This document shows, piece by piece, positions 44,975-53,697 of a stretch of 64,000 nt of DNA. The notes under the pieces were generated by a model. That model searched no databases. It was not told the origin of the DNA and saw only the letters and a program-made list of their open reading frames with translations. This stretch comes from Neopestalotiopsis rosae (lineage: Eukaryota; Ascomycota; Sordariomycetes; Amphisphaeriales; Sporocadaceae): contig JALGAS010000009.1 of assembly GCA_023078685.1 (NCBI GenBank), positions 1,674,001 to 1,738,000 of the forward strand, read 5' to 3'. Position 1 is the stretch's first letter; each line of letters starts with the position of its first letter. Made by a program: the position numbers and the translations under genes.

Positions 44975-45345
44975 TCTTCCATCTTGGCCAAGGCAAATAC
45001 AAGGGAGAGGCATTTCTCCCTCCTTGCCCTATTGAGAGAAGGACGGAGGATGCGTTGCGAGTCTGCCGTCGCTTCAGTTGAAGGTGTGCCAAACTTCCTG
45101 GAAGTGACAGTCTTGCGCTAGCCCATCGAGATTCCAAGAAATTGCACTTGCAGCAACGACATATGTTGCTGTGGCTATTTCGCTGAGTGCATGGGCAAGC
45201 CACTGGCTGAGTGCAGTGGGGCTGACCAGGATTTCCGACTGGTTGGCGGGAAAGACATTGTCGCATCCGTTGGCTGTCCCTCAAAGCTATGCCGAATGCG
45301 GATGTCAGTCAGACTGACATCCAAATTCGGCCAGAATAATGTTCA
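44975..45345. repeat. dispersed repeat family E, copy 1
   Basis: Two blocks shared with 60205-60605. Block X (GGCATTTCTCCCTCCTTGCC to CTTCAGTTGAAGGTG) is in the same orientation, while block Y (from the palindrome to the CTGG-TGGCGCAAGAC end) is inverted relative to copy 2. A 23-bp perfect palindrome around a central base, with arms GGATGTCAGTC, lies at 45300-45322. Confidence 0.7.
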
Positions 45346-47242
45346 TCCATTCTCCACCGCCCTGGCCTAGCTGCTCGTGGGGGTTCGACCGCATTATTTA
45401 AGAAATGCCTGTATGAACAACACGATGCGATAGATTTTTACCATGACGAGTCTTATCCTCAAACAGCAGCAATCCTAAGATGCTTCAGAGCACCAATTAT
45501 GACTATTCCGCACGACTTCTTTGCAATCCACCACGAAAGCCAATGGAGGGTCTCGATTCTAGATTATCAGCCGAAATAGCTCATTGTCGTCATCCCCTGA
45601 TTGGGCACCTGACGATTCAATCCGATGCCAAGATAGGATGTCACGTCGTCACGCTCTCGGGATCAGACCGCCAGTAGGACAACCCTATATTATCAGTATC
45701 GAGCTTGAAGCGCATGTGTTTACTCCTGTCAACAACCAGGAGAGAATCAGGCATCAAGGACGCACGGACAGGGAGGAAAATCAAGGTTCACCTTCACACC
45801 GCCACTGGACCTGATCCTGATCTCAGATAGTGCCTCATCTGGCATGGCGAGAGGCTCTGTTGTTTTAATGCTTGATGACTCGTGATATAGTAGCCGGCAA
45901 ATTGTAGGTTAGTCCATAACTATCTTGCTGATATCTGGATGACCGTAGCTTCTCGCAGTACGACACATTTTGCATGGCTTCTAGTTTTGTCTTGATTCCC
46001 TCTTCTTCAATCATATCATCACACATGACCAAGGCCTCCTGTCTAGTGTCACCGGCATCAGTCGACTATCTGGCGTTGGAAGGTTACGCCTAGTTTACCA
46101 AGCTGCCATTCATCTCGATCACTTGGAAGAGGATATCCATGGCATGGTACGACAACAGTTGAACTGATTTTTCCGCTGGGCTGGACCTCGTGTATCTGTC
46201 CGTAAGCACGGCATTTTGCGTAAACTGCGTAAAAGGGATCTGTGTAGTATAGAACCTTTTCCAAAGGAAATATTTCACGGAGTAGTGGTTCCCAATAATA
46301 ATGGGTTTTGAGGATTAACTAAAAAAGTTGAATTGTGAAGGGAATCTTAGGGTCAAAGCTGATATTGTATCTATCATGGCTACTAACCACTTTCAGGGCG
46401 TACAACCGAGACTTGATCTTTACTTTGAAGACCACGCCTTCACTGTCCGATTCAATTCCATGGTCAGTATCGAGTCTCTTGAGAAGATGCGACCGCTATG
46501 GTGCCATTACGGGAGCAAACAATCATGGTGAAACTGTGGTGGTGAGCGACATGCTGCTGCTCTTTTGAAAGAAAATTCAAACCCGGTCGGTATGTCTCGC
46601 GGTGACGCGTATGTATGGTTATCCACAACGGGACTGCGATCCACGGGAAAGGGAGCAATCTAGCCAACCACGTATGCTTACTGCTGCTAATCATGATTTT
46701 CGGACGAGTTTACAACTTTCGCAGCGTTTCAGCCAATCGTCACTCGTGACAAGTGGGCGAAGTTCGGATAGCACGTTGGCAAATGACTCTCAAGGATTAC
46801 GCTTTGTTTTCCCCTGGTTGCTTACCCCCACTTGTATGCTATCTCGTATCTGTTATTTGTGTTCTGCGTGGTGGGTCAAATGGCATAGGGAGACGCGCAG
46901 CGAGAAGCGTGGTTGCGCATCTGAGACGCTGACCTTGTACCCATGGAAAGTATTCGTTGGTGGCTATTCGTTGGCGGCGATCCGTGCTCACCACACCGAT
47001 ATTTGAGTCATGGGGCTCGATGCCTCAATTTGCATATGTCGTAATTTGCTGTTTGTGAGTTGAAATGGTGCCCAAGCTTGTTTACCAAATTGGAAAGTCT
47101 CGAATCAAAACATCGTACCGAGCCTGCTTGGATATTCCAGAGAGTTTCTTGATTCTGTTATTTGAAATATGATGTCGTCGAGCCGCGATCAGCACTGCAG
47201 CTCAGAATTCCGCATGATGCGTTGGACTCCGAGAAGACAGGC
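45346..47242. other. intergenic, no supported gene
   Basis: Several frames of 60-130 codons exist (e.g. 46602-47006) but none shows a domain. Confidence 0.4.
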
Positions 47243-48071
47243 ATGATGTCGGATTCCATACCAAGTATCAGAGGACCCAAGCTGCCCCCGTTCAACGAAG
47301 ATTTTGCTGATGCCCGTTTCATCAAATTGCTGGACGCTGGGAATGAGAATGGCTCCACTGGAGGAGCATATAGCCGAGTGTTCCAAGTGAGTATCAAAGG
47401 CAAGATTTATGCAGTCAAGATTGTACGTCGAGAGTACAAGTTTTGTCATCTCACTGACGCTGACAATATCAAAGTTCAAATTCGTCGGTATCAACGAGAT
47501 TCGCCCATTGTTGTTTGGGTACAACACGAAACCTATCAGTGACAACGTTTTTCGACATCAGCTGGACCCTTTCTTTGCCGAATGTCGGGCGTTCGGGCTT
47601 CTGTTAGCAGAGAGGAAACACGAAGACCTTGCTGTTCGTTGTTACGGTTATGTGTATCTACAAGAGTCCGTAGAGCGCCGGATCGAACAACAATTCAACA
47701 TCTATAACTGGAAACGATCATCCGAAAATATGCATGAGCCACTAAGGGCTATAGTGAAGGACTACATCCAATATCATTCGTGGTACAAGCCGTCTGAGCT
47801 TGCGCTCATGAAGAGCCGGCTCGAGCAATTAAACGAATTGGGAATCTACAACATGAAGATTCGAAAGGAGAGTTACCTCAACGGCAGTCTATACGATTTC
47901 AGTAATGCTATTACCGTACCTTATATCGGTCTTTCATTGGATGTTCGTCCGCAGACGTACATCATCCGTGATCTGGAGTATGATCTGGCTTGCTTCGACG
48001 CCATGGTGAAAAAGGAACTCCAGGAAAACAATCAAAACAGCCCAGTTGAGGAATACCAGGTCACTCTTTGA
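47243..48071 (+). CDS. FTA2-like (kinase-fold) protein
   Basis: Exons 47243-47422 and 47475-48071 with a 52-bp intron (GTACGT to CAAAG), 258 residues. Start at 47243 (MMSDSIPSIRGPKLPPFNED); the open frame extends upstream without ATG. After splicing: SRVFQVSIKGKIYAVKIFKFVG, the beta-strand/lysine start of a kinase-like fold, then DPFFAECRAFGLLLAERKHE, AVRCYGYVYLQ, IVKDYIQ, LNELGIYNMKIRKESYLNGS and LYDFSNAITVPYIG. This order fits the fungal kinetochore Sim4 subunit FTA2 family (PF13095, from memory). Many filamentous fungi have numerous FTA2-like copies outside any kinetochore role; the HRD/DFG motifs are not canonical, so activity is doubtful. Directly left of IR2. Confidence 0.7.
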
Positions 48072-48104
48072 ATTACACCACTGTGGTATGTTGAGTCATG
48101 GTGC

Positions 48105-48170
48105 TACACGTAGAAGGGTATCCAAGGTACAGAAGTGTATCCCACCACAGAAGAGTAGCCCAGATAAGCA
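48105..48170 (+). repeat. family C tandem units, left border of IR2
   Basis: Four degenerate units: GAAGGGTATCCAAGGTACAG, AAGTGTATCCCACCACAGAA, GAGTAGCCCAGATAAGCAGG. They correspond to the inverted array at 57190-57330 outside the right arm. Confidence 0.6.
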
Positions 48171-48179
48171 GGACGAAAG

Positions 48180-51100
48180 ACTACGTTGAGACGTACAGTC
48201 GTGTGCTTAAGTTCTGTCCTCTTTTTACACACTCTTTGTCTTTTCCGCAAGGACACTGACAGGGATGACAAAAGCGTAACCTGGTACCTCGTTGGTCAGC
48301 AGATGTTACGAACCACTTCTGTGCTTGTACCTGAGGGATGTCAGCAACAGTGGAGCACAGTATCTCCATATGCCAAAGCAAGGGTCTAATACTGTCTAGG
48401 TCCTTGGCAGGTATTTCATACGTCCTGCTGTAAAGTCTGGTCATAAATCAGACAGCAGCAGAACTTCGATGGCCTCGAATGGTTATACGTGCCGGAAAAC
48501 AGCTCGAGGATGCAGTGCATGTTCTTTTTTCTTTTTTTTTTCCTCTTCTGTTACCTTCGAAATGGTAGTGCACGTCGACACATTCGAGCAATGGCTACGT
48601 CAAGAGTGAATTAATGGATCGAGCGTTGTGGACTCAAGCACAGCAGTTTCGTAGCGATTTGTTCAAAGCTGGGAACAGTGAATGTGAACATATATGTAAC
48701 TAAATCACCCAGCTATACGGCAACACCTCCGTCGTCTTCTGAATCATCAGAATCTTGTACTAATGCATCCTGAGCTTTGGCTGCTAGAATTTCTTCGAGA
48801 TTTCTGGAAGTTCTTAAAGTTGACGGATGGGATGGTCCTAGCACTTCGATTTGAAGCTTAATAGTAGCTCGATAGATCTCATCCGCCTCTTTGTACTTCC
48901 CCTGATTGTCGAGCACAAGAGCCAGGTTGTTCATGCTGTCGAGTGTGTCCGGATGCTCTGGACCCAGCACCAACTTCCTCAGCTCCAGTGTCTCTCGATG
49001 CATCTCCTCCGCCTCTTCGTACTTCCCCTGATTCTCGAGCAGAATAGCCAGGTTGTTCATGCTGCCGAGTGTCGATGGATGCTCTGGACCCAGCATCGAC
49101 TTCTTCAGCTCCAGTGTCTCTCGGTGCATCTCCTCCGCCTCTTCGTACTTCCCCTGATTCTCGAGCACAATAGCCAGGTTGTTCATGCTGCCGAGTGTCG
49201 ACGGATGCTCTGGACCCAGCACCAACTTCCTCAGCTCCAGTGTCTCTCGGTGCATCTCCTCCGCCTCTTCGTACTTCCCCTGATTCTCGAGCACAATAGC
49301 CAGGTTGTTCATGCTGCCGAGTGTCGACGGATGCTCTGGACCCAGCACCGACTTCTTCAGCTCCAGTGTCTCTCGGTGCATGTCCGCTGCCTCGGCATAT
49401 TTACTCAAATTATTGTGACTCTCCGCCACAACATAAAGCAGATCAGCCTGCGCCTCTTTATCCCTACACTCCTTACGGTCGACCAAAGCTACCTGAGCAT
49501 GGGGCATGTATCCCATCCAAGTCTGCCGATTCTTATGCTTCGGAAAGGGATACACTTCAGCTAGTCGCTGTATCACTTTCGTATAACAGACGCCCCATTC
49601 CGGCTTGATCCAGTTTCGTGTCGCTAGTCGCACTAAGCGATGGATATCAAAAGCATTTCCCTGCTCTCGCATAGAAATGAACGCATACCCTTTGAGAACC
49701 CCGACTGCCTCGTCTTCCGCTTGCTGATCTTCCCCGTGCGGTAGTAGTAAAACGGGGATGTCCTTCTCGGCCAGGAAGCAGATAAACTTCAGGTATTCCA
49801 CAGCTAATGGATACGTTTGTTGCATGTGTCGGAATGATATCAGCCATGTTGTAGCGATTGGGTTCATCTTTCTGGAGTATCGCCAACGATCTTCAAACTC
49901 GGCACTGAGCAGCTGGATTTGCTTTTCATCTGACTTGTGACAATATTGTAGATACGTTGATGTTGTTATGCCACTTCTGGCCATATACGCTGCCGCTTGC
50001 TTGATCGCAAGAGGCAGATATGCTAGGCGGTTCAGAAGGTCCTTCGTTGCTTGGCCATCGCTGTACTGTAGTTCCTGAAGACGACTCTGTAGCAGCTTCA
50101 GCGCCTCAGCCTTGCTCATTTGTTCAATGGTATATATGTCTTTCGGCGAAGCATCAAGTTCGACCGCAACTTCGTGGTTTCGTGTCGTGAAAAGGATTGA
50201 GCCTTTGCGACTAGAAGGCATGTACTCTCGTAGATCTTCGCTCTTCAGCAGGCTGATGTCATCAATGTTGTCGATGATCAGAAGCCAATCGGTGGAACAC
50301 TTCTCCAGGGCCGTCTTAACCAATAGCTTCACATCGGCTTTGTCATCCTCGATCCCGGGGGTACCAAGCGCTTGACCGATGTCTCGATAGGCATTTTCGA
50401 ACGTTGTTATTGTAACGGCAGGCACCCAGAAGATAGAGCACTTAGTGTCCCTTTCTCGCACGCGATAGGCCGCTTCCAAAGCGATTTGTGTTTTGCCGAC
50501 GCCTCCGAGACCTTCTATAACCGTCCTCTGGCAACCGTTCCTCTTCGCATAAGGTAGAATCTTTTCGACTAGCTCCGGAACAATGCTGCCTCTCTCCACG
50601 AAGTCGTCATTCTGTTCAAAGGGAAGTATGAGGTGAGGATCCTGATCTGAACCTAGCAGCGGATAAACGAAAGAAACCATCAGCGAGTAGCACAATCCAT
50701 AATGAGAGTGTGTAAGATTATTCAAGAGTTTACCTTTCTGAGGCGGGTGATAGTGCAGGCTCGAGACGCCCGAGACGCCTGAAATGCCTGTCTGCTGCCT
50801 GGCTCTTTCGAGCAGGCGCGCCATCGCATTTGCCTTGCCTTCACCATATATCAAAGGCAAGAATACGTCAAATATCCCAAGGAGACAGTATGCCCAGTCT
50901 TCCTCTTTCGTCGTTTCACGGCCTTCGGCCCATACTAACCGCTCCGCGATAGAAAACTGGCCAAGAGACGCCCCGCGTAGCGCAGTAGTGTGGATTTTGG
51001 TAATGCTGTAAATCTCACTTTCCAGCGATGATTTATCTCCTAAGAGGGTTCCTTCGACCGAGAAGAATTTGACTGAGTAGGGTGCTAGAAGCTCTTGAAG

Positions 51101-51523
51101 CGTCCATCCCCGTGTAAACCATTTGCTAGGGCGAGATTTGCTGTCCCACAGCCGCAAAGCCTGGCCGGTCTGGCCAGATGCTGCAGAGACATCCGTTAGA
51201 TAGGCGTAGCATACTTTTGCTTTTCTGTACCACTTGAACATGGAGTTGATGGCCTCTGCCAACTCTGTCGAGTTCGTCTTGTCGATGCAGCACGTGTCCA
51301 CCCAGAAGTACTCCAGTCCGTCGAGCTTCGTCTGTTGTCCGCAAAACAGGATCTTCTTGTAGCCCAGCTTACCATGCCCCCTCTTCTGCGACACATCTTG
51401 GAAAGTCACCTCGTCGCCATCGGCTCCCCAGGTATGCGACAGGATGGCGTATGGTGGGATATCATTGATCAGGTCCGGAGTTAAAGTAAGGCCCTTATTG
51501 TCGTCAAGCCGGAGGAGCCGCAT
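48180..51523 (-). repeat. inverted duplication IR2, left arm (~3.3 kb)
   Basis: Reverse complement of 53698-57115. From codon ~20 of the NLR gene to about 49610 (1.85 kb) the two arms appear identical on both strands. The TPR region and the 3' flank (48180-48440, a shared frame with IPQVQ-QKWFVT) are similar but diverged. Similarity stops at the start codon side. Confidence 0.9.
48713..51523 (-). CDS. HET / NB-ARC / TPR NLR protein, left IR2 copy
   Basis: Minus strand, ATG at 51523, open for 936 codons. HET domain first: YAILSHTWG, YFWVDTCCIDK, WFTRGWTLQELLAP, then WAYCLLGIFDVFLPLIYGEG. NB-ARC: P-loop IEGLGGVGKTQIAL, Walker B DWLLIIDNIDD, GSILFTTRN, LAYLPLAIKQAAAYM, MHD-like FDIHRLVRLA. Then about five kinesin-light-chain-type TPRs of 42 residues (core NNLAIVLENQGKYEEAEEMH), very alike to each other. 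Acidic tail DDSEDDGG. A consensus intron (50733-50653, GTAAAC to CTAG, 81 bp) is in frame, so a 909-residue spliced product is likely. Family knowledge: fungal NLR with a cell-death-inducing HET effector, acting in non-self recognition and vegetative incompatibility. Intact. Confidence 0.9.
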   Translation of the reverse strand: MRLLRLDDNKGLTLTPDLINDIPPYAILSHTWGADGDEVTFQDVSQKRGHGKLGYKKILFCGQQTKLDGLEYFWVDTCCIDKTNSTELAEAINSMFKWYRKAKVCYAYLTDVSAASGQTGQALRLWDSKSRPSKWFTRGWTLQELLAPYSVKFFSVEGTLLGDKSSLESEIYSITKIHTTALRGASLGQFSIAERLVWAEGRETTKEEDWAYCLLGIFDVFLPLIYGEGKANAMARLLERARQQTGISGVSGVSSLHYHPPQKGKLLNNLTHSHYGLCYSLMVSFVYPLLGSDQDPHLILPFEQNDDFVERGSIVPELVEKILPYAKRNGCQRTVIEGLGGVGKTQIALEAAYRVRERDTKCSIFWVPAVTITTFENAYRDIGQALGTPGIEDDKADVKLLVKTALEKCSTDWLLIIDNIDDISLLKSEDLREYMPSSRKGSILFTTRNHEVAVELDASPKDIYTIEQMSKAEALKLLQSRLQELQYSDGQATKDLLNRLAYLPLAIKQAAAYMARSGITTSTYLQYCHKSDEKQIQLLSAEFEDRWRYSRKMNPIATTWLISFRHMQQTYPLAVEYLKFICFLAEKDIPVLLLPHGEDQQAEDEAVGVLKGYAFISMREQGNAFDIHRLVRLATRNWIKPEWGVCYTKVIQRLAEVYPFPKHKNRQTWMGYMPHAQVALVDRKECRDKEAQADLLYVVAESHNNLSKYAEAADMHRETLELKKSVLGPEHPSTLGSMNNLAIVLENQGKYEEAEEMHRETLELRKLVLGPEHPSTLGSMNNLAIVLENQGKYEEAEEMHRETLELKKSMLGPEHPSTLGSMNNLAILLENQGKYEEAEEMHRETLELRKLVLGPEHPDTLDSMNNLALVLDNQGKYKEADEIYRATIKLQIEVLGPSHPSTLRTSRNLEEILAAKAQDALVQDSDDSEDDGGVAV

Positions 51524-52129
51524 CGTTGCGAAAGCGGGGAAGCCTAATTTGGGCTGGCCACCTAAGTCATTGGCAGTCTACACATGCACTAGTCCGGAAG
51601 CACAAGAAGTGACCAGAGTATATGTTTCTTGATGGCAGGAATCTCTGAGATTTGTGTCAAATCTTTTAGCGATTCATTTCAAGAAGCATTGGTATAAGTT
51701 TCCGCAGTCCTTGAAGAGATCATCAGAACACCACACTGTCGTGGGTGTCAGCCGCATGTCTACCCCGCGGAACAGGGCAAAGCGGTCTCCACACATCACA
51801 CCAATCAATCGCGAGGACGCTCCCTGGGACTTTGCTATGGGCAAACTTTGGTGGGAGATTTCCGTATTTTGGCACTACGACATGGTATCGACATTTACTT
51901 GTGCCTATTAGTTCAGACACTAGACGCCTGCGTCACGAAGCGTCTATTATTTCATGTTCAAAAGGGAACAAAAAGAGTTGTAGCTTTTTGGTCCGACAGC
52001 TCGCTGAGCGAATGCAGCAGCCATTGGAAGAAGCATCGCCTTGGTTGCCCATCGGCTGATCCCGACTACCTCGCACCCCTGCTAGAGCTACGCATGCTGA
52101 TTCGCTACGTATCAGCCCTGTCGATCATC
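51524..52129. other. IR2 spacer, left part
   Basis: Upstream of the left NLR gene. No homology to the region upstream of the right copy, so the two genes have different promoters. Overlapping frames near 51650-52220 show nothing known. Confidence 0.4.
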
Positions 52130-52460
52130 ACCTACTCGAGTCGTCGAAATGCAAACATTCCAGACATGCGTCGTCGTCTGTCTCTTCACTCCTTGGCACA
52201 TATGCTCCATTTCCGACGCTGATCCGAATATCCATTTTCAGATCTACGTAAAGTGAAGTGGCGGAACACAGGTCCTGCTCCCTTAAGTGCCAAATTCGTC
52301 CCTTATATCAGACTGCAAACAAGTATGACGCAAGGAAGCGACGGAACCGTAGATTGCCTATGTTGGGTCCACGGTTTAGTCAAAGTGACTCAAGTCTACC
52401 CCTTGCACGACCACTGGCCTATGGACCCGTTCCTCTTTGCGTGTTGCTGCATGCACGCGT
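52130..52460 (+). repeat. dispersed repeat D, copy 2
   Basis: Inverted match to 16820-17130, including AGTCGTCGAAATGCAAACAT-type and CAGACTGCAAACAAGTATGA blocks. Located in the spacer between the two NLR genes. Confidence 0.65.
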
Positions 52461-53697
52461 ATTGTAACAAACAAGAGCAAGGGATGGCAGCTCAATTATT
52501 CAGGCGGTTCGAGCCGAGCGAAGGCGAGAGATCTGAATATGGCAGGCATGAAATTTCTGTGCTCGTCGTGGCTCACCCTCAAGCTTTCAACAATTTGACA
52601 TTCCTCTGTGCTCAACAAAACCTGAACATTCATGTATAGCCCCTCCGCCAGCTATGGACTATGCTGATCCTTACATCGATTCGTTGCCACTTGATCAGTG
52701 CAGCCCGTGGACGCCATCACAATCGCATGACAACTTCGATTCGGATGAGGGTAGTCAAAGCAAGGAGCCTGAAACGCCCGACTCTGCCCTTGCAAGCAAT
52801 AATCTACGTGCTGGCCATGCATTTCTCCCGTTTATGAACCACGATCTCTGGATCCCAAACATCCCATATGATGAGAACCCCCCACACGCAAAAGGTGTTT
52901 CCTCTGGTTTGAGTGGAATGGAAATTTTAAGGATTGCTGGCTTGAGAGAAACTAGCGCCAAGTGGGTCCGGGCTTGTTGGAGTGGAAGCAAGGGACAGTG
53001 GTCATGTCGAGCATTGGGCGGACACATAGTCAGCAGGGTCAGCAGGCCGGGGGAGTGAAAAAGGGATGACGATTACATCCGTTTGCAGGATGACTGTAAG
53101 CAGAGTCCAGAATTTCTCCTGCATCTGGCGCACAGAAATGATGACCTTCCGAGGAGCAGTTCCGTAAATATCGAATTGCCGGCGTTTAGTCTAGACGGTG
53201 GGGCTAAACTCCGGCTCAGAGATGCAAACATCGAATCCATGTCGGAGGGGCCAGGCTAGCTGACTTCACTTCGGAAATCAGTCGGATCCTTGTTCCCCTC
53301 CTTACATACGGGTGAACGCAGCATGTTGTACATAGTGCCGTTGGAATGCTGATAGGGATTATTCTGCAGCCGTTTGATGGACGCGTGTGAGTCGTCATTT
53401 CATGCCACACTCATCCAAGAAGCCACTGTCCTGATTGGTGGCGGGGAAAGGGTGTTGTCATTGCGGGGTTCATCGACAGCGAGGCTGAGCTGACACCACG
53501 GATTCGTAGATTTCTCCCCCTTTAGCAAGATGCATCATTGAGACGAATTGATACAGACGCAATGCTTGTGCTAGTATGGCGCGATAACCGAACGTCAAAC
53601 GCTAGATTCGCCTCCAAGATTAACTAGTTAATTCATTCAACACGCAGGTTGATTTGTACTGGCGTCACGGACCACACCGGACCACCCGGCACGGACG
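52461..53697. other. IR2 spacer, right part
   Basis: A frame from 52654 to 53058 (MDYADPYIDSLPLDQCSPWT...) is uninterrupted and acidic/Ser-rich at its start; it may be a small gene of unknown family, but nothing confirms it. The final ~150 bp should contain the promoter of the right NLR gene. Confidence 0.35.

Noticed and set aside
48851..49564. Long plus-strand frame with repeated LLRLFVLPLILEH units
   Set aside because: It is the antisense shadow of the TPR-coding region of the left NLR gene; the same happens at 55732-56517 in the right copy.
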